Source: Pararge aegeria (taxonomy: Eukaryota > Arthropoda > Insecta > Lepidoptera > Nymphalidae). From it: 64,000 nt of DNA. Below, one piece after another: positions 51,868 through 62,514 of the stretch. The stretch is from assembly GCF_905163445.1 (NCBI RefSeq), contig NC_053195.1, positions 3,834,501-3,898,500 on the forward strand, given 5' to 3'. The position numbers and the translations under genes were made by a program. Below the pieces are notes generated by a model. That model saw nothing but the letters and a program-made list of their open reading frames with translations. It was not told the origin of the DNA and searched no databases. The stretch's first letter is position 1, and each line of letters starts with the position of its first letter.

Positions 51868-52363
51868 TAAATAAATAAATATACTACGACAATACACACA
51901 TCGCCATTTAGCCCCAAAGTAAGCGTAGCTTGTGTTATGGGTACTAAGATGCCTGATGAATATTTTTATGAACTACTAGCATACCCAGCCCGCTTCGCAG
52001 GGCTAGATTTTGCTTTATTTTATTTCAACAATAAACTTACATCATTAAATTTTTAATAAAAGCTGTATTTGACAGTTCAAAAATAGGAGTGCTCCGATCG
52101 TCACCAGACTTTACAGGATTTCTCGCCAGGTCAATCGGTCCAGCCGTTTCGCAGCCTATACGGAACATATACCCACACACTTTCTCTTTTATAAATATAT
52201 AGAATAGATAGATAGATATACATAAATACTTAGAAAATACATATAAACACCCAGAGACACTGAAAAACATTCATGCTCATAACACAAACATTTTCCAGTA
52301 GTGGGAATCGAACCCACGGCCTTGGGCTCAGAAAGCAGGGTCGCTGCAAACTGCGCCAATCGG
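51868..52363 (-). mobile_element. SINE A (minus), split by a Helitron-like insertion
   Basis: TACTACGACAATACACACAT to TATTTTTATGAA (about 51974), resuming TACATAAATACTTAGAAAAT (52218) to CTGCGCCAATCGG. Confidence 0.85.
51976..52215 (-). mobile_element. Helitron-like element, family 3, inserted in SINE A
   Basis: Plus strand ACTAGCATACCCAGCCCGCT, then TCGCAGGGCTAGAT. Reversed, the AGCCC/GGGCT hairpin is followed by GGGTATGCTAGT, a Helitron 3' end. The other end is a (TATC)n-like start. About 240 bp. Confidence 0.72.
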
Positions 52364-52479
52364 TAATTTGAGACAATACATATAATGCTAAGTTTACAAA
52401 CGTTGGAATTTGAAGATAGAATTTGTGTAATAGTCTCATAAAATATTTCTCATACCGTTAAATTTTTTTTTTTATTGCT

Positions 52480-52660
52480 GTAATAACTTAAATTTATTTT
52501 TCAACTTCTGCGTAGCCCTATTTTTTAAATATATGTTTTGTAATTCGTTGACAATTATGTGGGTCTTGTGCTATTTTATTTTTAGCCGTCTTTTTTGTTA
52601 TTTTTGAGTATGACTGTCTATTGTCCCTAATAAATAAAACTAAAATAAAAATACAATACC
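52480..52660 (+). mobile_element. LINE 3' end-like segment
   Basis: TTTTTGAGTATGACTGTCTA followed by CCCTAATAAATAAAACTAAA, a typical LINE tail; family not identified. Confidence 0.35.
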
Positions 52661-52664
52661 GATA

Positions 52665-52915
52665 TTATATTTTAAATATTTTATTTAATTCTTTCGTTTT
52701 CTGCATTCCGTATGATATTCGCAAGACGGTAAGATATTTCCGTAAGGCATCAGGTGGCGCGTTATAAATATGTTTCCGCCGATAGTGTTCTGTTATTTCA
52801 TTGGTAACCAACTCTCCTGTCAGATGCATAGGTCTGTGGGTGTCATTTGAATTGAAGCAAAAATAATAGGCTCTTGCAAATAAAAGGCTTTGTTTCATCA
52901 CAACTAGTCAGCAAT
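52665..52915 (-). CDS. Exon-like open frame, unrecognised
   Basis: A 78-codon minus frame with less AT-rich coding-like composition. It includes PMHLTGELVTNEITEHYRRK and APPDALRKYLTVLRISYGM and ends ELNKIFKI. The ATG at 52901 may not be the start: a plausible acceptor TTTATTTGCAAG lies just inside. It could be the last exon of a host gene or a transposon ORF end. No family recognised and no upstream exon found. Confidence 0.3.
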
Positions 52916-52919
52916 TAAA

Positions 52920-53305
52920 CATAATATATGTAAAGAACAATGAGAAAATCATGTAAGCTGTAAATGTAATGGGATAGCGCCTGTGAATAGTTGGTAAACC
53001 TTTTGGGGTTTAAGTTTACTGTAGATTTGTGTATACAGTGATAATTATTAAATTAATAACTTAAATAAATAGTTATTTTGACATGAATAGATAAATATTT
53101 AATTACCCCTAAGAACAAATTCTGGAAGATCTTAATATTTTTGGCACAAAACAACAAAAATATTGAATTTTTTTATTTGGTTAGTATATACTTTTAGTAA
53201 TTGTTGTTTCCTTATATTATCCTTATTTAGCGGTTTTCAACTACGAATTATAGATCAATCTGTCAACATGTTATTTATATAAATCTTATTAGACAATTAA
53301 GCTGT
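52920..53305. other. AT-rich stretch, nothing recognised
   Basis: No supported feature. Confidence 0.4.
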
Positions 53306-53309
53306 GTGG

Positions 53310-53460
53310 TGATGGCAGATCAACTGTGGTTTTATCAGTAGGAGGTCCCAGGTTCGATCCCCGTTTAGCAATATGGAATTGATAATATCTGAATTGGATC
53401 TGGTCTGGTCTTGTTGGAAGGCGTCGGCTGTTGCTCCTACGGCCTACCGACAAAGACATG
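53310..53460 (+). mobile_element. SINE B head half
   Basis: GTGGTGATGGCAGATCAACT, B box GGTTCGATCCCC (53351-53362), GGATCTGGTCTGGTCTTGTT and CGGCCTACCGACAAAGACAT. Its body is replaced by a LINE end. Confidence 0.7.
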
Positions 53461-53461
53461 C

Positions 53462-53600
53462 AACCAAAGGCGTATAATTCATACAACTTGAATGCTTTCA
53501 AGGCAATAGTGAATAGGCATTTTCTAGGCAAGCGCGCCACAACTAAGACCGCATCATTGCTTTAGATCAGGCATGATAGTTGTTAAGTGCAATTCTATCC
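53462..53600 (+). mobile_element. LINE ORF 3' end remnant
   Basis: ATAGTGAATAGGCATTTTCT, AGGCAAGCGCGCC and AGACCGCATCATTGC, the same LINE end as at 13075. It follows the SINE head directly, so the two may form a chimera. Confidence 0.6.
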
Positions 53601-53604
53601 TGTA

Positions 53605-54130
53605 TAAAAAAAAACAAACCATTAAGCGTTCCCGTACGATGCCAATACGCTGTACAAGTAACCAATATAAGTTTATTTAAAAAAAAATTTTTTTTTTTAA
53701 TTTTACTATATTCACGTAGAACTGTGATCTAAGGTTTTACCTATAGGGTTTTATCGTAGGGTTTCACGAGAAAGCAAAAAATCTTATTATTATATATTAT
53801 TATTATTTAGAAAACTCCATATGTATCAAAGGAATATCTATTTTTACAGACGATTTAGGCTACCAATTCATTTTATTTTATTAACCCTGCGCGATCTCAG
53901 TTTGCGGTTTCGCTGCAAGTCAGTAATCCGTCTGGCTGATAAGCGGTCAGCGTTGATACCCGTTGCGATTTGATTCGTCAAATCCTCTTCGAATCAGAAA
54001 CGATTTGGAGCTTTAGAGAAAATTGCACCGTCTGGTCTGCTATTCAACTCGTAAATGAATAGGTACACTTTAATTATACAAAAACAAACGTGCAGAAAAA
54101 AAGAAAACGAACGTAACGTAGCGCATAACA
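53605..54130. other. No gene supported
   Basis: AT-rich with homopolymer runs; nothing recognised. Confidence 0.4.
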
Positions 54131-54132
54131 AC

Positions 54133-54410
54133 ATCACATTAGCCTATTACCGGCCCACTACAGAGCACGGGTCTCCTCCCACAATGAGAAGGGGTTAAGG
54201 CCGAAGTCAACAACGCTGGCCAAGTGCGGATTGGTGGACTCCAGACACCTTAGAGAACATTATGTAGTACTCTCAGGCATGCTGGTTTCCTCAAGATGTT
54301 TTCCTTCACCGTTGAAGCAAGTGATATTTTAATAACTTAAAACGCACATAACTTAGAAAAGTTAGAGGTGCGGCCTGGTAATTGAACTCGGCCCCCTAAA
54401 GGGACACTTT
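54133..54410 (-). mobile_element. SINE C, full length (minus)
   Basis: ATTACCGGCCCACTACAGAG, GAGAAGGGGTTAAGGCCGAA, AAGTGCGGATTGGTGGACTC, TTTTCCTTCACCGTTGAAGC and the reversed B box region GGTAATTGAACTCGG. Confidence 0.8.
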
Positions 54411-54436
54411 AATTATACACCAACAAAAGTGCAGAA

Positions 54437-54721
54437 TATTGGATAGAAGCAGGCGTTACTTTGCGGAAATCCATAATATATTATGAAAATTAAGCTTAAT
54501 TTTCTATACTCCGCGAACAACAGGAGAATCTGTATGGTGTAATTTATAATAATTGTTAAGTCAATTAGAACTCATTGTAAAGTCAACATCTCCTGAGTGC
54601 GTAGGGTACATTGCCGAAGATCTGTTTGGTGTGGAGTATACGGATAGAAGAAATTATAAATTACACCATACAGATTCTCCTGCAGTTCGCGGAGTATAGC
54701 AAATTAAGCTTTATTTTACAT
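54437..54721 (-). mobile_element. Foldback element copy 3
   Basis: Tail TATTGGATAGAAGCAGGCG on the left, a short first arm, a centre that retains CATCTCCTGA joined to GTGCGTAGGGTACATTGCC (core deleted), then a full second arm to AAGCTTTATTTTA. Flanks AAAAGTGCAGAA (54425-54436) and AAAAGTGTAGAA (54722-54733) form a 12-bp direct repeat with one mismatch. Confidence 0.78.
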
Positions 54722-54909
54722 AAAAGTGTAGAAAAAAAGAAAAACAAACACAATCCAGCGCTAAGGTAGGTAAAAATTGGTGAACGCCATCTAGTGAATA
54801 TCATTGCGAGTAGCGGAATTAAATCTTCAGCGGGCAGAAGCAAACCACTACAGAACCCTTACTAAACAATTCTCATTTTTGCTAAAAACTTCAGCTTTAC
54901 AGTCAACAG

Positions 54910-54990
54910 TTGTTTATTTATTTATTTATTATGTATGTACCATAAATTGTTATTGTGAACATAAGGTACATGAAGTGTACAAAGGTTAAG
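54910..54990 (-). mobile_element. LINE tail fragment (minus)
   Basis: TTATTATGTATGTACCATAA, then ATTGTGAACATAAGGTACAT and GAAGTGTACAAAGG; the same tail is on the plus strand at 57370-57430. Confidence 0.55.
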
Positions 54991-55029
54991 CTTATCTTAA
55001 CGATTGTTCATTGTTAAGTCAAATTAATA

Positions 55030-55075
55030 TTGGATATCATGGAATTCCGCAAATAACGCCTGATTCTATCCAATA
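55030..55075 (+). mobile_element. Foldback element, tail fragment
   Basis: ATATCATGGAATTCCGCAAA, TAACGCCTGATTCTATCCAA. Confidence 0.55.
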
Positions 55076-55079
55076 TTTA

Positions 55080-56010
55080 CAGCTTCAATTTTTCTTTTCA
55101 ATATACTTATAAATAAAATCTATTCAGCGAATATATTGAAATATACCCGGGCATCCGCTCGAGCGAATTTGCTCCGCGATTATCGAGTTGCTTGGATTCT
55201 TACAATTTCAGCTGAAACGGTGTTTTTTCGCTTCATTGAAACTATAATCCAATGAAATCGCAGGAAAATCACGAGAAATATCTTTTTCCCCTGAAATTTC
55301 TATTTAATAAAATTTAATTATTTAATAAAATAGAAATTTCTGTTTAATAAAATAGAAATTAGTATTCGTGACAGTCATCTGCGAAACACGTCAGTGCCTA
55401 ATGCCTATTAACTAGGATTGTGTCTGCTGAGAACTGAAAACTTCGCGGTCTCATGATTAGTAGAAGAATACTTCCACTAAGTAGTCCAAGAAATTGGTCT
55501 CGAAACAGTGATGCCTATTATTTCGCACACAAATCTCTGAAACAATGCAAATTCAAGCAATGCAATTCTATCCCTTTTCACAAAGAATGCAATGACAGAC
55601 TCTAAGATTTGTGTTTTTACTTTAGATTTACTTTAGTTTACAGATTTGTGTTCAACAGAAATAGCACGAATATGTTCTTTTTAATCTATAGTTATAATTG
55701 ATGGTATTTAGAAAACGATTGCCTTTAAGTAATTGTAATTTTAATTATAATTAATTATAGTTTTTTTTTTTAATTATTAAATCTTGTCTTTTATATTTAT
55801 TTTGTTTTAACCTCCCAATTTTGTATATGGGTCCCCGACCTAAAATATTTATTTTATTTAAACAGAGCAAAATAGCTGAGAGGTAGGTGTTTAGCGTCAT
55901 GCAACTATGCTCTTCAGAACGCAACCCAGGAATACTGCTTGGCGGCAGAATTAAGCATGGCTGTAGTACTTCTTCCGACTAGCACTGTTACTAAAAGTTC
56001 TCTGTTCAAA
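55080..56010. other. No gene; small interspersed repeats
   Basis: AATAGAAATTT-type units recur between 55296 and 55360 (direct and inverted). GCAACCCAGGAATACTGCTT near 55922 looks transposon-derived. No frame recognised. Confidence 0.4.
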
Positions 56011-56014
56011 TCGC

Positions 56015-56205
56015 TCCCTGGTGAGCGCTGTGGCTTTGAGTAGGACGTCCCGGGTTCAATCCCCGGCGGGAACAACTTGTGAATTTATAATTTCAGAATT
56101 TTCTTCGGTCTACTAGTGCTAGTTACCAAACCATCCAGTTAGCCCGTTACCATCTTAGACTGTGTCATGTCTTACAAGCAGGTGAGACTAATATCAAAGG
56201 CTAAC
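56015..56205 (+). mobile_element. SINE B, internally shortened
   Basis: TGGTGAGCGCTGTGGCTTTG, B box GGGTTCAATCCCC, AATTTATAATTTCAGAATTT, GTTAGCCCGTTACCATCTTA and AGCAGGTGAGACT. Confidence 0.75.
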
Positions 56206-56209
56206 TTGT

Positions 56210-56758
56210 ATAGTTATAAAAAAAATAAAAAATGTGGCTAATAATTCTTTGGTTCATAGTTAAATTAACATGACAGGGCGGAATGTATTTTCCATACGCT
56301 ATATTTTTCTATGAAATTTACAGACGATTTAGCCTTGTTAATTCATTTTTCAATTTGATAATAGAATAAGGCACTTTATCTTCTAAAAACGGGCTAATTT
56401 ACATCTTCTTTGATATCGTTAATGCTACCTAGAGGAAATATGCCAGGAAAAGTACCCGTTTATAGCCTCGAGCCTTTTACAAATTTTATAAACGCTTAAA
56501 AGAAAATAAAACTCGGGTGTGCCTTTGTAAATATCGTCCCTTATCACTATATTAAAATCTTGAAAACCCCTGAGGCAAAACATCGGCCTTTGTAACTGCA
56601 TTTGTTTCCTACCCCGACTATGTTTTCTTTTTTCTCTCGGGGCTAGGGTTCTTGGGATACAAGATATCCTATGAATTATTTAAAAAAATATATTTGGTTG
56701 GTGTACCTACTAAGTTTTATTTGGGAAGTGGTGATTGCGCATAGTTGCGCAATATATA
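56210..56758. other. No gene supported
   Basis: Nothing recognised between two SINEs. Confidence 0.4.
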
Positions 56759-56764
56759 TAGTTG

Positions 56765-56998
56765 CGTTGCGCATAAGTTACGTGCGTTTTAATTAATTAA
56801 ATATCACGTGCTTCAACGGTCAAGGAAAATATCGTTAGCAACCGGCATTAGTTCTACATAATGTTCTAAAAGGTGTGTGGAGTCCACCAATCCGCACTGG
56901 GTCATCGTGGTGGACTACGGCCTTAACCCTTTCTCATTGTGGGAGGAGACCCGTGCTCTGTAGTGGGCCGGTAATGGGCTGATGTAAAGATGATGATG
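56765..56998 (+). mobile_element. SINE C, head missing
   Basis: ATCACGTGCTTCAACGGTCA, GTGTGGAGTCCACCAATCCG, GTGGTGGACTACGGCCTTAA, GTAGTGGGCCGGTAATGGGC and a GATGATGA tail. Confidence 0.8.
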
Positions 56999-56999
56999 A

Positions 57000-57325
57000 A
57001 GTTTTACCTCTTACTATAGGTATATTACACACACCTTTGGAACTTACTACCAGAACATATTAGACACTGCCGATCGGTGCATTATCTATCGTTGTCATAG
57101 TATATTTATCACTATTTACTTATTATAGATATATATTTATATTTATATTATATAAATATTTATTATATTATTTTTATTTATTTTGTATATATAGTATATT
57201 CAAATGTTATTGTATTAGTATGTAGAATTTTGTTATTATTTAGATATACTAAATATACTTAGTAGTTCTGAAGTATATTGTACCTTTATTTGACCTATAC
57301 CACAATTAAATCATCTTACTCACAT
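57000..57325. other. AT-rich stretch, nothing recognised
   Basis: Low-complexity TATT/ATAT sequence without supported features. Confidence 0.4.
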
Positions 57326-57329
57326 CCTG

Positions 57330-57440
57330 GGGTATCTGGAAGAGATCTCTTATAGAGATAAGCTTTCCTTTGTACACTTCATGTATCTTATGTTCACAAT
57401 CACAATTTATGGTACATAAATAATAAATAAATAAATATAT
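57330..57440 (+). mobile_element. LINE 3' end
   Basis: TATCTGGAAGAGATCTCTTA, TACACTTCATGTATCTTATG and TGGTACATAAATAATAAATA: a 3' UTR hairpin and tail as at 6675 and 60040 with an (AAAT)n end. Confidence 0.6.
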
Positions 57441-57857
57441 TACAGCAGAGGTAGGCCATAAGCGACATGGAAGCGGTCTTTGGAAGCGGAAATAAAGGTT
57501 AACAATTTATCAAGTTCACGCTTAGGTCTGCAGCTCAGGATAGATCTGGCTGGAATAAAAGTAGTCTTAACCCTATGCACCACAGTGTGCTTAGGGACGT
57601 ACACAAGAAGAAGATGGGTTTCATAAGCAAGATCTTAGTTCAAAAACAGATATGAGGCGTTCCGTAGAAGATACATAGTTGCAAACAAGTTAGATTGGTT
57701 TTGGGCACGATTTGGTATGCTACAGGGGACCAAAGGCGTAAAAATACGTAACCTATAGTTTTAAAATAACAGTTACAATGTGTCTGGTAGCAAACAGAAT
57801 GCAAATAGGTTAGTCTACAACAATAGACAAGCAATGCAACAATAAACAAAACAATAA

Positions 57858-58616
57858 ATTCAAATTCAAATTCATTTATTTCAAGTAGGCCTACTTTATA
57901 AGCAATTTTGAAACGTCAAGTATGTATGTTTGTGTGACTCTACCACCGGTTCGGAAAGCAGATTCTACCGAGAAGAGCCGGCAAGAAACTCAGTAGTTGC
58001 TCTTTTCCAACATCAACATTTACAATCATTTTGCTATCTTGCGGGAGATGAGAGCGAGGCTGGCTGCTTCCATTCTACCTTGTCATTGAGGAATTCATCA
58101 TATGTATAGTAACCTCGCTGTACTAGATGCGTTTTTACACATTTTTTAAATGTATGCATTGGTAGGTCAAGAATTTCCTTAGGAATCATGTTGTAAAAGC
58201 GTATACAACCCCACAAAGGAGTCTTTAGAATATATAATACAATAATACAATCTTTAGAATATCTCCATCTTTGCCTGTACAAGTTCAGCAGATTCTACCG
58301 AGAAGAGCCGGCAAGAAACTCAGTAGTTGCTCTTTTCCAACATCAACATTTACAATCATTTTGCTATCTTGCGGGAGATGAGAGCGAGGCTGGCTGCTTC
58401 CATTCTACCTTGTCATTGAGGAATTCATCATATGTATAGTAACCTCGCTGTACTAGATGCGTTTTTACACATTTTTTAAATGTATGCATTGGTAGGTCAA
58501 GAATTTCCTTAGGAATCATGTTGTAAAAGCGTATACAACCCCACAAAGGAGTCTTTAGAATATATAATACAATAATACAATCTTTAGAATATCTCCATCT
58601 TTGCCTGTACAAGTTC
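57858..58616 (-). pseudogene. Jockey/CR1-like LINE 3' end with a 330-bp tandem duplication
   Basis: The tail, 3' UTR and last codons (CIRFYNMIPKEILDLPMH, GYYTYDEFLNDKVEWKQPAS) of a LINE copy. Segment 57957-58286 is repeated as 58287-58616, so the same 82-codon frame appears twice (58034-58282, 58364-58612) with no difference noticed. 5'-truncated and inactive. Confidence 0.85.
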
Positions 58617-58619
58617 CCA

Positions 58620-58980
58620 GCCTCGAAATCGATTCTAATTATACATCCCGCTCAGGTAAATGAGATTTGTCAATCGCTTGTTTAGAACATCAGTTAAACA
58701 GAGTCAAACTTGAGTGAAGAAACATTAAACTGGCGGATTAAACGTGACTAAGTTACAAACGATCAATTTAGAGCTGAAAGCTTTTATCTTGTTCGTTTGA
58801 AAGGTTAGGTCTAAGACGGGTGATTTTTAATTAAGACGCGCAACTTCGTAAGACATGAAAGTTAGAAACAATCTCTTAAGGCGCAAGCCACACTTCCTAT
58901 ACTTCTTCCATGATATATATTCTTAGAGCTTTGCGCACCGCTATAAGGATTCATATGTCAGCCAATTCCTCATAATGGTT
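58620..58980. other. No recognisable feature
   Basis: Nothing supported between the LINE duplication and the next LINE end. Confidence 0.4.
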
Positions 58981-58984
58981 GACT

Positions 58985-59060
58985 GGAAGGAATCACTATA
59001 AGTGATAAGGCCGCCTTTGTAACACAAATGTAAATGACTTGTACCTTTGTTCTCTTTTAT
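58985..59060 (+). mobile_element. LINE 3' UTR fragment
   Basis: AAGGAATCACTATAAGTGAT and AAGGCCGCCTTTGTAACACA; variant of the recurring hairpin signature. Confidence 0.5.
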
Positions 59061-59264
59061 TTATTTCTTGTGTGACAAAGTCAAAGTCAAATCAAATATC
59101 TCTCTATTTAAATAGGGATTACATTACATATAACACGTTTGATGCGTATTCACTTATCTCTATATATATATATTTCTTGTGTGCGTGTGTATGTCACTGA
59201 ACACCTCCTATGTGGCTGGACCGATTTGAAGGAATTTTTCCTTCAGACCAGAGAAAAGTAAGAA

Positions 59265-59345
59265 ATTATTACATTATCCTTGCCGGGAACCGAACCCGGG
59301 ATCTCCTACCTTAATTCACAGCGCTCACCGTTGCAGCAGGGAGAT
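59265..59345 (-). mobile_element. SINE B head (minus)
   Basis: TTGCCGGGAACCGAACCCGG (reversed B box), CTACCTTAATTCACAGCGCT and CACCGTTGCAGCAGG. A Helitron family 3-like stretch (ATGTGGCTGGACCGATTTGA) lies just upstream. Confidence 0.65.
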
Positions 59346-59349
59346 GTTT

Positions 59350-59680
59350 AGGAACAGTGTAACACCTGTACAAGATACAAAACACAAGTATTGTAAAAAG
59401 TTTCTGAACACATGTAGATTCTGGTGCTGAGCTTTGATCGTGCGATATATTCCAATTTTAAATATGAACTGCAGTGTTGGTTGCAAAATCTCACCTTTTA
59501 CAAAAAAAATCGCAAGACAACTATGTTTATCTCATCAGTCCATAACAATCAATAAATACAAAATGGCTTCCAATGCACTCATAATTCACATTCTAATTTT
59601 AAACTGGGTGCTACGAGTATGTGATTCTCTTAAAAGAACAATTTCATACCGAACGATAAAAATATATTTTGCACAAAAAA
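59350..59680. other. No gene supported
   Basis: The 100-codon plus frame 59434-59736 runs into a LINE end and has no recognised product. Confidence 0.35.
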
Positions 59681-59684
59681 ATCT

Positions 59685-59830
59685 AAATTCAAAAATTCAT
59701 TTATTTAAAGTAGGCCTAGTTTATAAGCATTTTTGAAACGTCAAGGGTTCAGAACGCAGATTCCACCGAGAAGAGCCGGCAAGGAATATTACTATTTCAA
59801 CATCATTTTACAGTTTACAATGAAATAATA
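59685..59830 (-). mobile_element. Jockey/CR1-like LINE 3' end scrap
   Basis: AATTCAAAAATTCATTTATT, TAAAGTAGGCCTAGTTTATA and CACCGAGAAGAGCCGGCAAG with internal loss. Confidence 0.7.
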
Positions 59831-60034
59831 TATATATAATAAACGCACCCCGTTTTAGGTTCAAAAGATAAAAACTTGAACATAGAAGTATAGGTATAGG
59901 ATTATATAGGTATATATTAATTATCATCACTATCTATATATTTTATATTATATTATATTTGTATATATAGGTATATATGCATGTTTATTTAAATGCACCC
60001 CCTACCTCTCTTTTTGAGCTGTTTTTAACGCCTT

Positions 60035-60160
60035 TGGTTGCCTGGAAGAGATCGCTATGCGATAAGGCCGCCAAATTGTATACTTTTTGTTAAATTTTTA
60101 CTTATAATTTTACTATATGTTTATGTGGTGTACAATAAAAGTGTATTCATTCATTCATTC
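60035..60160 (+). mobile_element. LINE 3' end
   Basis: TTGGTTGCCTGGAAGAGATC, GCTATGCGATAAGGCCGCC, TATGTTTATGTGGTGTACAA, then AATAAAAGTG and an (ATTC)n tail. The cleanest copy of this 3' UTR. Confidence 0.7.
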
Positions 60161-60164
60161 TGAT

Positions 60165-60498
60165 GTACTAATGAATACTCAGAAGTTAAGAGATCATTTT
60201 CGTAGAATACGGATGTCCTCTAACCTCTCTTGAATATATTCGAACATTTTACTCAAACCACTCAAGAAATCTGATAATAATCGTTTCCGGTAGGATTTTA
60301 TATCCTATAAATCAAATTTGCATAGGCCTAGGGGTTTTAGTCGTATTTTATTATGCCTATTTCTCATCCGGCTGCTCTGCAAATGAAAGGCGGTAACGCC
60401 AAGCGTGAAAATTATGGGATCCTCTTCATTGTCTGCTTTATTATGATACATACTTCCAACACAGAATTAAGAACATACAGAAACCGTGCATACGATTA
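60165..60498. other. No recognisable feature
   Basis: Nothing supported. Confidence 0.4.
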
Positions 60499-60502
60499 AT
60501 TT

Positions 60503-60762
60503 GACGGCTGACTGGCGTTGTATGCAGCGACCCTTCTGAGTCCAAGGCCGTGGGTTCGATTCCCACTACTGGAAAATGTTTGTGTGATGAGCATTCATGT
60601 TTTTCAGTGTCTGGGTGTTTATATTTAAATTCAAAGTATTTATGTATATTATTCATTAAAATATTCATCAGTCATCTTAGTAACCATAACACAAGCTACG
60701 TTAAGCTTACTTTGGGGCTAGATTGCGATGTGTGTATTTTCATAGTATATTTATTTATTTAA
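60503..60762 (+). mobile_element. SINE A, near full length
   Basis: GACGGCTGACTGGCGTTGTA head with a small deletion, B box GGGTTCGATTCCC, body to TTTGGGGCTAGATTGCGATG and a TATTTATTTATTT tail. Confidence 0.85.
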
Positions 60763-60784
60763 TTGGTATATTTATTTTATTGGT

Positions 60785-60898
60785 TAAAATGCACATAACT
60801 TAGAAAAATTTACAGGTGCGCGCTGAGTTGAAATCCAAGGATTTCAACTCAGCGCTCCGAAGTCGTAGACCTACTCGGAGGCTATCACGGCTTACAAA
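60785..60898 (-). mobile_element. SINE C head fragment with an internal palindrome
   Basis: ATGCACATAACTTAGAAAAA, CAGGTGCGCGCTGAGTT and, after the palindrome, CCGAAGTCGTAGACCTACTC and GGCTATCACGGC. Confidence 0.65.
60820..60855. repeat. Perfect 17-bp palindrome with 2-nt loop
   Basis: GCGCTGAGTTGAAATCC (60820-60836), AA, then its exact reverse complement (60839-60855). It replaces the B-box side of a SINE C head. Confidence 0.9.
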
Positions 60899-60899
60899 A

Positions 60900-61785
60900 T
60901 AGGTTTCGGCCATATCAAAACCAATTTGCAGTGGCTTAATATATCCATGTTAGCTACAGAGATACTATTCCATTACTCCATTGCGGATTCCATTAAATTG
61001 ATATCACAGAGGCACTCGGATCGCAATACTCCAGAGCAAGGACGGTACATGCAAAGACAATATAGCAGTTGTTTTAAGCTTCGTATAAACACTCTATGAG
61101 TGTTAACGCGATTCAGTAAATTGATCTTCAGGGGTAGTTTGTGGGCGATATTCAATTTATTATCTCCAGTGCTAATATTTAAAATATAACCGCAAATATC
61201 GCCATTTTGCATATTCTCCAAATCAAAAAAATAACTTTTCTAGCTTAAAACAAAACGAGTGTATAATTATGTACCTACACTCGGTAGAAGCTACTTTGGC
61301 GTAACAAGATAAAAATCTTTTCAAAATTTTTATCTTTCGCCTTATACCACGTTTGTAGAAAAAATAACACTATCAATAAAAAAAAAACGTGCACTTATGT
61401 ACACGCGTTAAAAGTCATACTTAAAGAAAAGGGCATAATAAATATAATTAAATTTGGAATACTAATAGACTCATTATCGTACAACCAAGTTTCACTCAAC
61501 ATCATTTTCCCTAACGCGCCAAAAGAAGTATAACTTCAAAAACATAAGAAAATCCGGGTTTCGTAGAGAATATTTGTAGAGAGTTGTCATTACTAGACCG
61601 CCCACAGGTGAAACGGGCTACCTCGGTAATAAAATATAGAGCTAAAGCTAACCAAGCTGCTCCAATGCGGCAGGACCAGTTCTAGAATACTAGTAGAGAA
61701 AGGTAGAAGATCATACTGGTAGAGAATACGGGCCCAGAATAGTGGTAGACAAAGCAATTAAATGAAACTGACGGGAAACACATCT
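60900..61785. other. Unrecognised stretch with an 82-codon minus frame
   Basis: Minus frame 60973-61221 reads GDICGYILNISTGDNKLNI and SLKQLLYCLCMYRPCSGVL. It looks transposon-like but no family is assigned. The rest is featureless. Confidence 0.3.
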
Positions 61786-61789
61786 AGAG

Positions 61790-62175
61790 GATACTGGAAT
61801 ACCTACAAAGTACAACGTGTAAATAAAAAACGAAGTATTACCTTACAAACTTTAGCGGTACATTATTTACTGTCTCTGAGACTTATCTGTGAAACCGAAA
61901 CGTTATTAGTTTTTGAGGAAACCACTGCTTTTAGTTCTTACTGAAAGAAGTTAGATACAGACCTAACATCGGATGCAAAATTAATAACACTTGACTCCTG
62001 TCTCTGTATTAGGAATGCGGCGCATAGCGTTGGTATTATGCGCGTGTCGGTCTTTTATCTTTAATAGGGTTACCATAAGTAAACACTTTTAATGTTTTTA
62101 CAGAGTGATTTCTTATGAACTTACTATACTTATTCATCCTTCAACAGTATTTCGTAATTCCGTTACACTTTCTAT
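61790..62175 (-). repeat. Unclassified repeat N, copy 2
   Basis: Reverse complement of 8965-9350 in matching order: CAGATAAG, CTGTCTCTG, ATGCAAAATTAAT, TATGCGCGTGTCGGTCTTTT, AAGTAAACACTT and TCGTAATTCCGTTACAC. Confidence 0.6.
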
Positions 62176-62350
62176 AGTCTGATAAAACTGGCAGAGGAGA
62201 CTGTTGGTTCTGTACAAGTAATAATTGTACCGATTTTTTTTTATAAATTATTATAAGTCTTGTCTCCGATATCATATTTTGGTAAACAACGATACAGTTT
62301 AAGTTAACAGTGGGCCAGGTATCCAGACATTCCCGCCGCAATTGAGGTGT

Positions 62351-62474
62351 TGGATAGAAACAGGCGTGCGTTGCTTTGCGGAACTCCATGAGATATTATG
62401 AAAATTAAGCTGCATTAAGATCTTCTGCTCCTCTTTTCGCTGAGTATAACAAATGAAGCTAAGATTCATAATAT
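62351..62474 (-). mobile_element. Foldback element copy 4, short
   Basis: TGGATAGAAACAGGCGTGCG tail on the left, GAAAATTAAGCTGC, a deleted centre, then GAGTATAACAAATGAAGCTA and ATTCATAATAT. Flanks GCAATTGAGGTGT (62338-62350) and GCAACTGAAGTGT (62475-62487) are a 13-bp direct repeat with two mismatches. Confidence 0.65.
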
Positions 62475-62514
62475 GCAACTGAAGTGTCCTACCAGGCCAG
62501 AACCGAAACAAATG

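Noticed and set aside
13532..52363. Regularly recurring SINE A units as a CRISPR-like or satellite array
   Set aside because: Copies are dispersed, in both orientations, with irregular spacing and tRNA-derived heads; this is ordinary retroposition in a eukaryote.
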